Translations under genes and position numbers: made by a program
Shown: in pieces, positions 33,014 to 41,530 of the stretch
How the letters are laid out: every line of letters starts with the position of its first letter
Position numbering within the stretch: the stretch's first letter is position 1
The notes under the pieces: model-generated
What the model was told of the DNA's origin: nothing
Databases searched by the model: none
What the model saw: only the letters and a program-made list of their open reading frames with translations
Assembly (NCBI GenBank): GCA_023404675.1
Contig: JAEYAW010000030.1
Location: 434,001-498,000 of the forward strand
Reading direction: 5' to 3'
DNA: 64,000 nucleotides
DNA from: Pseudomonadota bacterium
Lineage (GTDB): Bacteria; Pseudomonadota; Alphaproteobacteria; Rhizobiales; Xanthobacteraceae

Positions 33014-34651
33014 TTGGAAGCGCTGACGATCATCCTTCTCTTTCTGACCAGCGTGGTCGCCAGCAACACCATCTCACGGTCCGCTCTCGTGGCCTTGCCC
33101 CTGCCGCTGGTCCAGATCGCGCTCGGCGCGCTGATCGCGCAGGTCACCGATTTCCGGATCGCGCTTGAACCGGAAATCTTTCTGCTGCTGTTCATCGCGC
33201 CGCTGCTGTTTCTCGATGGCTGGCGCATTCCCAAGGAAGGGCTGCTGCGCGACCGCTGGACCATCATTGCACTTGCGCTGGGCCTTGTGCTGTTCACCGT
33301 GGTCGGCGCCGGGTTCTTCATTCACTGGATGATCCCGGCGATGCCGCTGGCCGTGGCCTTCGCGCTTGCTGCGGTCCTGTCGCCGACCGATGCGGTTTCG
33401 GTCTCGGCGATCGCGGCGCGGGTCCCGATCCCCAAACGGCTGATGCACGTTCTGGAGGGCGAGTCGCTGCTGAACGACGCATCCGGTCTCGTCTGTCTGC
33501 GATTCGCCATCGCCGCCGCCGTATCCGGAACCTTCTCGTTCATCGAGGCGACCGGCACCTTCGTGTGGCTTGCCGTGGCGGGCATCGCCATCGGCACCGG
33601 GCTGACGTGGATCGTCACCACCGCGAAGGACTGGTTCTCGCAGCGGTTTGGAGAAGACACCGGCGCCCAGATCCTGATCAGCCTGCTGATTCCCTTCGCC
33701 GCCTACATCCTGGCGGAACAGGCACATGCCTCAGGCATTCTGGCGGCCGTGGCGGCGGGCATCATGATGAACGTTGAGGAACAGTCCGGCCGCGCTTCGG
33801 CCACGACGCGGATCAAGCGCAATGCGGTGTGGGAGGCCGTCCAGTTCGCGGGCAATGGCGCGATCTTCGTTCTGCTCGGGCAACAGCTTCCCGGCATCGT
33901 CGCTGGCGCAAGGAATGTCGTATGGGAGGCTGGCCATCAGAACGAAATCTGGCTGATCATCTATATCGTGGCGATCAGCTGCGTGCTCATCGCCCTGCGT
34001 TTCCTGTGGGCGTGGGCGTCGCTCGGCCTCATCATGTTCCGCGCGGCAAGGCACCGGCAAACGATCGAGTCTCCCGGCTGGCGGCTGCTTGCGGTGACAT
34101 CGGTCGCCGGCGTCCGCGGCGCGCTGACACTCGCCGGCATCATGACGCTACCCTATGCCCTGCAGGACGGCTCCATTTTTCCGGCACGCGATCTCGCCAT
34201 CCTCCTCGCGGCCGGCACGATCATCCTGTCCCTGATCGTGGCAAACGTGACACTGCCCGTTCTCCTGAAAGGCGTGAGGCTGCCGGAGGAAACGCTGGAA
34301 CGCGAGGAAAACGGCGCCCGCGTCGCCGCCGCGCAGGCCGCCATCGCGGCCGTCGAGAAAGTCCTGCACGAGACCGGGAAACAAGGCCGCAAAACGGATC
34401 TCTATATGGAGGCCGGGGCCCGCATCATCGCGCTCTATCGGCAGCGCATCGAGAGCCACACCGACACCAACAGGAGCGAAGGGCACGCGCGGGATGGCGA
34501 CGATATCGAGCGCAGGCTGCGGCTGGTCGCCCTTCGTGCCGAGCGCAGCGAACTCTATCGTTTCGCCCGCGCGGGCAGGCTGCCGGACGAGTTGACCCGC
34601 AGCCTGGTCCGCGAAATCGATCTGATGGAGTCGCGCTTCAGCACCCGCTAA
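33014..34651 (+). CDS. Na+/H+ antiporter, CPA1 family
   Basis: Inner-membrane cation/proton antiporter, 545 residues, starting with TTG (GAGGA 7 nt upstream). About 11-12 hydrophobic segments fill residues 1-410. Family motifs are SPTDAVSVSAIAARV, the ion-binding Asn-Asp in GESLLNDASGL, and the Arg in VAGVRGALTLAG. The cytoplasmic tail (about 415-545) is charged. The 231-nt gap upstream holds no convincing gene; a CCCGTACGGG palindrome is at 32958-32967. Not obviously linked to the neighbouring catabolic genes. Confidence 0.92.
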   Translation: MEALTIILLFLTSVVASNTISRSALVALPLPLVQIALGALIAQVTDFRIALEPEIFLLLFIAPLLFLDGWRIPKEGLLRDRWTIIALALGLVLFTVVGAGFFIHWMIPAMPLAVAFALAAVLSPTDAVSVSAIAARVPIPKRLMHVLEGESLLNDASGLVCLRFAIAAAVSGTFSFIEATGTFVWLAVAGIAIGTGLTWIVTTAKDWFSQRFGEDTGAQILISLLIPFAAYILAEQAHASGILAAVAAGIMMNVEEQSGRASATTRIKRNAVWEAVQFAGNGAIFVLLGQQLPGIVAGARNVVWEAGHQNEIWLIIYIVAISCVLIALRFLWAWASLGLIMFRAARHRQTIESPGWRLLAVTSVAGVRGALTLAGIMTLPYALQDGSIFPARDLAILLAAGTIILSLIVANVTLPVLLKGVRLPEETLEREENGARVAAAQAAIAAVEKVLHETGKQGRKTDLYMEAGARIIALYRQRIESHTDTNRSEGHARDGDDIERRLRLVALRAERSELYRFARAGRLPDELTRSLVREIDLMESRFSTR

Positions 34652-34653
34652 AA

Positions 34654-34697
34654 AGCATGATCCCGGAAAACGGCCGGCTTTCAGACAAGATCATGCT
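34654..34697. repeat. Intergenic inverted repeat of a type common in Bradyrhizobiaceae
   Basis: Arms AGCATGATC (34654-34662) and GATCATGCT (34689-34697) enclose a GGAAAAC...GGCTTTC core. It starts immediately after the antiporter stop. Very similar AGCATGATC/GGAAAA/GATCATGCT elements are abundant in genomes of this bacterial group (from memory, not a search). Confidence 0.65.
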
Positions 34698-34715
34698 CTT
34701 CTGTTCGACATAGCC

Positions 34716-34747
34716 AGAGTCAGATTCAGCAAACTGAATCTGACTCT
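34716..34747. terminator. Strong stem-loop between convergent genes
   Basis: AGAGTCAGATTCAG-CAAA-CTGAATCTGACTCT: a perfect 14-bp stem with a 4-nt loop, its end overlapping the crotonase stop region. There is no T-run, but the stem is long; it could terminate or stabilise both converging transcripts, or be a further repeat element. Confidence 0.5.
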
Positions 34748-35540
34748 AGCTTGTCGGCTTTCGCGACAACGGCGCGGCTTTGCCCTGCAAAAACTCTTGA
34801 AGACGCTGGAGCGCCTCCGGCGGGCGCGTCATGGAGGAGTTCAGATACTCCATGAACAGTCCATCATCGTGCGACAAGTCGTTGATGCGCGGCAGCACGT
34901 TGGTGATCATCCAGTTGGTGTTGGGCGTGTTGGTCGCGATCTTCCGGGCGAGTTCCTTCGCTTTCGCCAGCGCGTCGCCCGCCGGCACCACATACTGCAC
35001 GAAGCGGATCTCGCGGCCCTCGCGCGCGTCCATCATGCGTCCGGTCAGCATCATGTCCGCCATGGTGGCGTAGCCGATGATGCGCTGAATGCGGACACTG
35101 CCGCCACCGCCGACGAAAATGCCGCGCTGCCCCTCCGGCAACCCGAGGATCGCTGTCTCATCGGCGACGCGGATGTGCGCGGCCGCCGCAAGCTCAAGGC
35201 CGCCGCCGATGGTCGCGCCATGCAGCGCCGCGACGAATGGAATCGAGCCGCGCGCGATGGTGTCGAACGAAGCATGCCAGATGTAACGCGGCGGCCGCTT
35301 GCGCGGGCGCGGCGCGTCGGGCGCAAGCCTGGCGGCGAGTTCGCCGAGATCGAGCCCGGCCGAGAAGTTGCTCCCGTGTCCGAACAGGACGCCCGCATCA
35401 GCCTCCTCGCCTGCGCGCAACACGGCATCGCGCAGTTCACCGGCGAGGGCATCATTGATGGCGTTGCGCTTGTCCGGTCGATTCAGACCGATCAGCGCGA
35501 TGTTGCCGTCCAGCTCGTAGCTGACGAATTCATATGTCAT
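34746..35540 (-). CDS. Enoyl-CoA hydratase/isomerase (crotonase) family protein
   Basis: Crotonase-fold enzyme, 264 residues, acting on acyl-CoA thioesters. The oxyanion pocket is HGATIGGGLELAAA, with the first catalytic-type Glu in LEL and the second in GLPEGQRGIF, so both hydratase Glu positions appear filled. It follows the truncated 3-hydroxyacyl-CoA dehydrogenase gene by 34 nt and is the last gene of the acyl-CoA cluster beginning at 39255. Confidence 0.88.
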   Translation of the reverse strand: MTYEFVSYELDGNIALIGLNRPDKRNAINDALAGELRDAVLRAGEEADAGVLFGHGSNFSAGLDLGELAARLAPDAPRPRKRPPRYIWHASFDTIARGSIPFVAALHGATIGGGLELAAAAHIRVADETAILGLPEGQRGIFVGGGGSVRIQRIIGYATMADMMLTGRMMDAREGREIRFVQYVVPAGDALAKAKELARKIATNTPNTNWMITNVLPRINDLSHDDGLFMEYLNSSMTRPPEALQRLQEFLQGKAAPLSRKPTS

Positions 35541-35574
35541 GTCGTTCCTCCCGAAGCGCCGTCAGGCTGAGGCC

Positions 35575-36036
35575 TTAAGCGAAAGATTCAGCAGAGCACC
35601 CCGCGACGCGCGAGGGCACGCGGCAACCGGCGGCCAGCGCCGCGACGGACAACGACGAAGTGTTCGTCGGCAGGATCGCTCGGTCCGAAACAATCGCTTC
35701 AAGCGACCTGAACAGCGCGATCTTGATCTCGAGATCCTCGACAATCTCCTCGACGATCAGATCGCATGCGGCAAACGCGCCGAGGTTTCCGGCCGGCTGA
35801 ATGCGCGCGATCATCTTGTCCGCATCATCTTCAGTGAGACGGCCGCGCTCGATCAGCTTCGCCAGATCCTTGCGCATCAGCTTGAGCGCGGACGCCACCG
35901 CATCCGGCGCGGTATCGTAGAGCGTGACAGCGAGCCCCGCCTGCGCCGCCCACCGGGCGATGCCCCGCCCCATGGTGCCGGCGCCGATGACGCCGAAAGA
36001 CACTGCGCGCTCCGCGTTCCGCTCTGCCACTGCCAT
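35575..36036 (-). pseudogene. 3-hydroxyacyl-CoA dehydrogenase, NAD-binding domain only (truncated)
   Basis: A 153-residue product covering only the N-terminal Rossmann domain: VIGAGTMGRGIA (residues 16-27), acidic D after beta-2 (LYDTAP), and IVEEIVEDLEIK, LPTNTSSLSV. Full-length enzymes (about 280-310 residues) continue RVAG-hHFFNP and then a helical C-terminal domain. Here the frame ends RVAGCSAESFA and stops. Only 34 nt follow before the crotonase ATG, so the second domain has been deleted, not frameshifted. Its ATG overlaps the thiolase-like stop (TAATG). The dimerising, substrate-binding domain is missing, so normal activity is unlikely. Confidence 0.8.
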
Positions 36037-37208
36037 TACAAAGTCTCCGCCGTTCCGAAAATCGCCGTGGCCTGACTGGCAGCCGCGTTGCCCCCGTTGC
36101 CGTTGACCAGCGCGACCTTTGCACCCTCAACCTGCCGCTCGCCGCATCCGCCGCGCAGCTGGCGCACTGCCTCGATGACAGCAAAGGTGCCGTACATGTT
36201 CGGCTGCACGCAGGACAGGCCACCGCCATTGGTGTTGACCGCCAGCCGCCCGCCGGGGCCGATCGCGCCGTCCTCCACGAACGGACCGCCCTCGCCCTTC
36301 GCGCAGAAGCCGAGATCCTCCAGCGCGAGGATCGTGTTGATCGAGAATGCGTCGTAAACCTGCGCCACGTCGATATCGGACGGTGCAAGCCCGGCCATGG
36401 CGAACGCGCGCGGGCCACTCTCGGCCGACGGCGTCACGGTGAGATCGTCCATGCAGGAGATGGTGCGATGCCAGGCAGCGACGCCGTGACCGAGCAGATA
36501 GACCGGACGTTGCGGTCCGGCAGCCGCCTCATCGGCACGCGTCAGCACGAACGCACCGCCGCCGTCGGTGACGAGACAGCAGTCGTGCACCGTAAACGGA
36601 TCCGAGATCATGCGCGCCGACAGCACCTCGTCGATGGTCAGGGGATCACGGGAGAACGCTTCGGGATTGAGCCGCGCCCAGTTGCGCGCGGCAACGGCAA
36701 CCTCCGCCAGATGACGACGCGTGGTGCCGAACTGATGCATGTGTCGCGCGGCCATCAGGGCGTAGGACGACGGCGGATTGAACGGCGCGTAAGGCGATTC
36801 AAACGGCGCGGGATCGAGCCTGTTGCGCCAGATGCCGCGCTCGCGCCGGCCGGGCTCCCCGGTGCGCTGATTGCTGCCATAGCAGACAAGAACCCGGTTG
36901 CAGATGCCGGCCCGAAGCGCCAGCGCCGCCGGCAACAGATGCGCGACGAAGGCCGCGCCGCCGATATTGGTGCCCTCGACGAAAGACGGCCTGATCCCGA
37001 GATATTCGACGACGTTGAGGGGCCACATCGCGATGCTGAGGTTGGCGGTGCAAAGGCCGTCGATATCGCTCATGCGCAGGCCAGCGTCGGCCACCGCGCG
37101 CTGCGCCGCCTGCCCCAGCAACTCGATTTCGCTGTATCCCGGCGCTTCCCCGCATCCGGCCGTGCCGACCCCGGTGATGGCGACCGCGCCGCGCAACGTC
37201 CGATCCAT
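36036..37208 (-). CDS. Thiolase-fold (SCP2/Ltp2-like) protein lacking the usual catalytic Cys
   Basis: Thiolase-like protein, 390 residues. Typical segments: AITGVGTAGCG, LSIAMWPLNVVEYLGI, C-terminal GGGLSCVQPNMYGTFAVIEA and ALVNGNGG. Where thiolases have a Cys before the nucleophile helix, this reads VEGTNIGGAAF, without Cys. Proteins of this type paired with DUF35 proteins form retro-aldolases in steroid side-chain degradation (Ltp2-ChsH2). The start MDRTLRGAVA at 37208 overlaps the DUF35 stop by one base (TGATG), and its stop overlaps the next gene (TAATG). Confidence 0.87.
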   Translation of the reverse strand: MDRTLRGAVAITGVGTAGCGEAPGYSEIELLGQAAQRAVADAGLRMSDIDGLCTANLSIAMWPLNVVEYLGIRPSFVEGTNIGGAAFVAHLLPAALALRAGICNRVLVCYGSNQRTGEPGRRERGIWRNRLDPAPFESPYAPFNPPSSYALMAARHMHQFGTTRRHLAEVAVAARNWARLNPEAFSRDPLTIDEVLSARMISDPFTVHDCCLVTDGGGAFVLTRADEAAAGPQRPVYLLGHGVAAWHRTISCMDDLTVTPSAESGPRAFAMAGLAPSDIDVAQVYDAFSINTILALEDLGFCAKGEGGPFVEDGAIGPGGRLAVNTNGGGLSCVQPNMYGTFAVIEAVRQLRGGCGERQVEGAKVALVNGNGGNAAASQATAIFGTAETL

Positions 37209-37600
37209 CACGCCACCTCGTCCGCCACGTCGAACACCAGACGCGCGGAATGGCCCTCGCGCCGCTCGATGCGGGCTTTCACACGCATGCCGATCCGCAC
37301 CCGATCGACATCGCAATCCGGCACGGTGGACATCAGCCGCACGCCTTCATCCAGCAAAACGAGCGACACGTTGTAAGGTCGCTCGCCTTTGGCGACAGCA
37401 CGCACCGTGGTGCACGAATAGACCTCGCCACCGCCTGAGGCTGTCGCCCACTCCAGCGCATCGCCGCTGCAATGCGGACAGACCACGCGCGGCGGGAACA
37501 CACTCTTCGCGCAACTGCCGCAACGCTGCAGCCTGAATTGCCCCCGATCGAGCGCGGCCTGAAACGCCGCCTCCGGCCCGAGCTTCGGATCGCCTGCCAT
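37208..37600 (-). CDS. Zn-ribbon/OB-fold (DUF35) protein, thiolase partner
   Basis: A 130-residue DUF35 protein. The rubredoxin-like Zn ribbon uses CGSCAKS and CPHCSGD (Cys pairs about residues 33-36 and 47-50). The OB-fold (from about residue 55, GEVYSCTTVRAV) follows. Such proteins bind acyl-CoA and complex with the adjacent thiolase-like subunit. It sits between the AMP ligase and thiolase-like genes with one-base TGATG overlaps on both sides. Confidence 0.92.
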   Translation of the reverse strand: MAGDPKLGPEAAFQAALDRGQFRLQRCGSCAKSVFPPRVVCPHCSGDALEWATASGGGEVYSCTTVRAVAKGERPYNVSLVLLDEGVRLMSTVPDCDVDRVRIGMRVKARIERREGHSARLVFDVADEVA

Positions 37601-39255
37601 CAGGACTTGGCCTTTTCGATTTCCTGCTGTTGCAGTTCACGCCACAGGATCTTCCCGGCAGGCGATTTCGGCAGGGAGGAGACGAACTCCACCATACGCG
37701 GGTATTTGTAGGCGGCCATCTGCTCGCGCGCCCACGCAATCAGCTCGGCATCGGTGAGCGTCCCGTGAAACTGCTCGCGCAACACGATCAGCGCCTTCAC
37801 GGTCTCGCCGCGGTAGGAATCCGGCACCGCGATCACACAGGCTTCGAGCACCGCTGGGTGGCGATACAGAATGTTCTCGATCTCGGTCGGCCATACCTTG
37901 AGGCCCGACGCATTGATCATGCGCTTGGCGCGATCCGTCATGTAGTAGTAGCCGTCGCCATCGACATAGCCGATGTCACCCGAGCGGAAATAGGTCAGAC
38001 CGCCGATCTCGATGAAGGCCTCGCGCGTCGCTTCCTCGTTGTTCCAGTAGCCCTTGAACAGCTGCGGACCACGCAGCGCGATCTCGCCGATCTCGCCGAC
38101 CGGCAGCGGCTGCAGCGTCTCAGTGTCGATGATCGCCGCCTGCGTGCCGAAGAAGGGAATGCCGAGGCAACGCGAGCGCGGCGCTTCCGGCGGATTGAGG
38201 TGCGTCGTCGCCGCTGTTTCCGTCATGCCATAGGCTTCGAGAAAGGAAATGCCGAGCCGTTCGCGCAGCTGATGCCAGACGGCTTCCGGCATCGCCGCAC
38301 CGCCCGAACTCATGCGCCGCAGCGGCGACAGATCGCGCTGGTCAAGCGACGGTTCGGCCAGCATGTCGATCACGGCGGTTGGTGGCAGCGACGCATGCGT
38401 GACGCGGTAACGTTCCATCACCGCAAGCACCAGCTTGCGATCCCAGCGCGGGATGATCGCGACCGCCGCGCCCGCGAACACCGGACTGGTGACGGCATGA
38501 CACAGGCCCGAGACGTGATACATCGGCGCGGAGCCGAGCGACACATCGCCCGGCAGCAGGCCGTGCCAGTAGGTCATGCCCGCAGCCGTCTGCATCAGCG
38601 AGCGATGGGTATGCATGCAGGCCTTGGGCTTGCCGGTCGAGCCGGACGTATAGGGAAACGCGCAGAGACTGTCCGGCCCTGTGCCAGCCGGCACCGGCGC
38701 AAGATCAGCGGCCATGGCGTCGCCCCACGCCGTCGCACCATCCGGTGTCTCATGCGTCGCGGTCAGCCACTCCGGCAACGTCATGTCCGGTTCGGCCGGA
38801 AGATAGTCTCCATAGCTGACGGCGAGCAGATGCGCGATATCGCAGTTGTGTGCGGCGGGTGCCGCAACGGGAAGCAGATCGCCTGCCGCGACAAGCACGG
38901 TTGCTCCGCTGTCGCGCAGATAGTGCGTCACCTCCGCTTCGCGATTCATCGGGCTGATCGGCACGATGATCCCGCCCGCGCGCAGCGCCGCGTAGAACGC
39001 GATCATCCATTGCGGCGAGTTCTGCATGAACAGCGCGACGCGATCCCCGGCCTTCACACCGGCGGCCCGTTGCAGCCAGCCGGCAAGCCGGTTCACCTCG
39101 GCATCCAGTTCGCGAAATGTCAGCGTCCTGCCGAGGAAGTGAATGGCCGCGCGGCTGCCATAGCGCGCGGCGGCGAAGGCGAGATTTCCGTCAAGGGTGG
39201 AATCGGGAGCAAAGAACTGCGCCGGCCGCCACCGCTCCCTGTTCCCGTCCTGCAT
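37600..39255 (-). CDS. Acyl-CoA synthetase (AMP-forming)
   Basis: Acid-CoA ligase, 551 residues, activating a carboxylic acid via an acyl-adenylate. Motifs: P-loop YTSGSTGKPKACMHTH, YGMTETAATTHL, the SGDIGYVDGDGYYYMTDRAKRMI hinge region, and the C-terminal catalytic Lys in SPAGKILWREL. Start MQDGNRERW at 39255 is chosen. The frame reaches 39324, but that would place the TGCAAATTTGCA palindrome of the divergent promoter inside the gene. First gene of the ligase-DUF35-thiolase-dehydrogenase-crotonase operon, probably controlled by the divergent LysR. Confidence 0.93.
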   Translation of the reverse strand: MQDGNRERWRPAQFFAPDSTLDGNLAFAAARYGSRAAIHFLGRTLTFRELDAEVNRLAGWLQRAAGVKAGDRVALFMQNSPQWMIAFYAALRAGGIIVPISPMNREAEVTHYLRDSGATVLVAAGDLLPVAAPAAHNCDIAHLLAVSYGDYLPAEPDMTLPEWLTATHETPDGATAWGDAMAADLAPVPAGTGPDSLCAFPYTSGSTGKPKACMHTHRSLMQTAAGMTYWHGLLPGDVSLGSAPMYHVSGLCHAVTSPVFAGAAVAIIPRWDRKLVLAVMERYRVTHASLPPTAVIDMLAEPSLDQRDLSPLRRMSSGGAAMPEAVWHQLRERLGISFLEAYGMTETAATTHLNPPEAPRSRCLGIPFFGTQAAIIDTETLQPLPVGEIGEIALRGPQLFKGYWNNEEATREAFIEIGGLTYFRSGDIGYVDGDGYYYMTDRAKRMINASGLKVWPTEIENILYRHPAVLEACVIAVPDSYRGETVKALIVLREQFHGTLTDAELIAWAREQMAAYKYPRMVEFVSSLPKSPAGKILWRELQQQEIEKAKS

Positions 39256-39319
39256 TGCCACCGCTCGCTGCCCGATCTGCGTGCCGCAGGATAGCGTCCG
39301 CCGGCGCTCTGCCGACATA

Positions 39320-39355
39320 TGCAAATTTGCAAACTATGTTTTCGTTTCTGTTTGC
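39320..39355. promoter_or_regulatory. Divergent LysR-type regulatory region
   Basis: A perfect palindrome TGCAAATTTGCA (39320-39331) overlaps GCAAAC (39329-39334), which pairs with GTTTGC (39350-39355). It lies between the ligase start (39255) and the LysR start (39403), as expected for a LysR site. Confidence 0.5.
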
Positions 39356-39402
39356 GCGTGTGTAGAATGCGTGATCGCCTCGAAATTCCCGCAACAGGTG
39401 CG

Positions 39403-40293
39403 ATGGAAAGCCTCGATCTCAACGCGCTGCTGCTGTTTCAGAAAGTCGTCGATGCGGGCAGCCTGACGCGCGCGGCGACGGCCACACGGCTGTCCATCGC
39501 GACGATCAGCCGCCGGCTCTCGGCGCTGGAGCGGCAGCTCGGCTCGGCGCTGCTGGAGCGCAACGCGCGCCGGCTGTCGCCGACACCGCTCGGACGGACA
39601 ATTCTTGAGCGTTGCCGCAGGATCGATGGGGAGGTCAGCGCCGCGCTCGATCTTGCCACCGAAGCAAGATCGGGTCTCGGCGGCACGCTGCGCGTCAGCC
39701 TGCCCGCCGAGTTCGGGCAGGCCTGGCTCGGCCGCGCCACGGCCGCGTTCCTCATCGCGCATCCGGATGTGGTTCTCGACATTCACACCAACGAAGGCAC
39801 CATCGATTTCGCCCGCGACGAATGCGACCTTGCCATTGTCCTGCGCGAGCCGCCGAACTCGCGGCTGGTTCGCCGGCGTTTGACATCGCTGCGGCGCGGC
39901 CTGTTTGCTGCCCCGGCCTACCTAGACGCGAACGGCATGCCCTCCTCGCTGGAAGACTTGACGTCACACGCTTGCCTCGTCACCGAGCTTCAGCGCGAGA
40001 TCGGTGTCTGGACCTTTTCTCAGAAGCGGCGACAGCGCAGCTTCGAGCCGAAATGGCGCGCCACGGTCGCCAACATCGGCATGCTACGCGAACTGGTGGT
40101 GGGCGGCGCGGGCATCGGCATGCTCAACGATATTCTGTGCCGCAACGATGTCCGCAGCGGCAGACTGGTGCGCCTGTTTCCGGACTGGGAGGGTCCGCCG
40201 CTGCACGCCACCGCCGTCATTCCCGGGCACCGGATGATCTCGCGCCGCAGCCGGGCGTTTCTCGATTTCATCGCGCGAGATATGGGGAGCTGA
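39403..40293 (+). CDS. LysR-family transcriptional regulator
   Basis: LysR regulator, 296 residues. N-terminal helix-turn-helix: GSLTRAATATRLSIATISRRLSALERQLG (about 19-47). Effector domain from about residue 90 (GTLRVSLPAEFG). Start MESLDLNALL at 39403 is preferred; MRDRLEIPATG at 39367 is possible. Divergent from the acyl-CoA synthetase operon, its likely target; converges with the efflux adaptor gene. Confidence 0.9.
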   Translation: MESLDLNALLLFQKVVDAGSLTRAATATRLSIATISRRLSALERQLGSALLERNARRLSPTPLGRTILERCRRIDGEVSAALDLATEARSGLGGTLRVSLPAEFGQAWLGRATAAFLIAHPDVVLDIHTNEGTIDFARDECDLAIVLREPPNSRLVRRRLTSLRRGLFAAPAYLDANGMPSSLEDLTSHACLVTELQREIGVWTFSQKRRQRSFEPKWRATVANIGMLRELVVGGAGIGMLNDILCRNDVRSGRLVRLFPDWEGPPLHATAVIPGHRMISRRSRAFLDFIARDMGS

Positions 40294-40327
40294 TCGCCGC
40301 GGCGAGCGGCGATCAGTCCGCCGAAGC

Positions 40328-41530
40328 CTATCCTTTGTCGTGCGGCTTTGCGTTCATCGCCGCCGGCTTGCCGTCCCCACCGCCTCCCGTGACGCGGACC
40401 TGATCGCCCTCCGCCACGCCATCCGGCGGCGTGACGATCACCCGGTCGTCGGCCGATAGCCCCGACGCGATCTCGATATCGCGGCCGAGATCGCGTGCGA
40501 TCGTCACCTGCCGGAACGCGATGCGATCCTGCAGATCGACCGTCGCGACACGCAGCCCCTTGGCATCGAAGATCAGGGCGCTCGCCGGAATGTGCAGCGG
40601 TTGCGTCTCGCGTTCCAGATCGATACGGACGCTGGCATAGCTGCCGGGCATCAGCTCGCGATTCTTGTTGTCGAGCGCAAGCTGCATGCGCGTGGTGCCG
40701 GTCGCGACATCGACGACCTGCGAAGAGGCCTCGACCGTCGCCGTGAATGGCCGCGTCGGATATTCCGGCGTCGTCAGCGTCGCCTTGGCTCCGATCTTCA
40801 CCATCGGAACGTAGCTCTGCGGCACGTTGACGTAGACACGCAGGCGCGTGATGTCGGACACGACGAACATCGGCGGGCCCGATCCCGCACCGCCCGTGAT
40901 CAACGCGCCGAGATCGGTGTCGCGCGCCGTCACCACCCCGTCGAACGGCGCGACGATCTTCTTGTAGCCCGCCAGCGCCTCAAGCCGCTCGACATTGGCG
41001 CTCTGCGCTTTCACCGCCGCCTTCCGATTGCGCAAGTCGGCGGTACGCTCGTCGATTTCCTGAGCCGAAACGAAGTTCGAGGCCACCAGTGACTTGCGGC
41101 GCGTCAGGGTCGCCTCCGACAGCGTCGCCGCCGATTCCGCGCTGGCCAGATCGGCCCGCGCCTGCAACAGCTGCTGGTCGAGGTCCGGCGCCTCGATCTC
41201 GGCGAGCAACTGCCCCGCCTTCACCTGCGCGCCGATATCGGCGGACCATGTCTTCACGTATCCGGAGACCCGCGCATAGATCGGCGCGCGGGAATAGGCT
41301 TCCAGACGGCCGGGAATCTCAAGAGCCGACTTGAGCGCGCGTGTGCTGGGCTGCGTCACGGCGACGGTCGGAATGGCCATCACCTCGGTCGCCGCCTGCA
41401 GGTCGGCATTGCCCTTCTCGCGGGAGGCGATGCCGGTGACGACCACGACCACCGCCACGCACAACATCAGCGCCCCGAAGACACCGAGCTTGCGGCCGGA
41501 TACGACGCCCTGACGGGCCTCAATGGACAT
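40328..41530 (-). CDS. RND efflux periplasmic adaptor (membrane-fusion protein)
   Basis: HlyD/AcrA-type adaptor, 400 residues. One N-terminal membrane segment (GVFGALMLCVAVVVVVTGIA, about 16-35), a lipoyl-like domain split around a coiled coil (QLLQARADLASAESAATLSEATL to AAVKAQSANVERLEALAGYKKI, about 117-190), then a beta-barrel domain. Its ATG overlaps the permease stop by 11 nt. The order permease first, adaptor second is less common than the reverse. No outer-membrane channel is encoded next to it. Confidence 0.92.
   Translation of the reverse strand: MSIEARQGVVSGRKLGVFGALMLCVAVVVVVTGIASREKGNADLQAATEVMAIPTVAVTQPSTRALKSALEIPGRLEAYSRAPIYARVSGYVKTWSADIGAQVKAGQLLAEIEAPDLDQQLLQARADLASAESAATLSEATLTRRKSLVASNFVSAQEIDERTADLRNRKAAVKAQSANVERLEALAGYKKIVAPFDGVVTARDTDLGALITGGAGSGPPMFVVSDITRLRVYVNVPQSYVPMVKIGAKATLTTPEYPTRPFTATVEASSQVVDVATGTTRMQLALDNKNRELMPGSYASVRIDLERETQPLHIPASALIFDAKGLRVATVDLQDRIAFRQVTIARDLGRDIEIASGLSADDRVIVTPPDGVAEGDQVRVTGGGGDGKPAAMNAKPHDKG

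Noticed and set aside
37630..39294. A 554-codon frame antisense to the acyl-CoA synthetase
   Set aside because: No motif or family resemblance, while the opposite strand has a complete ligase.
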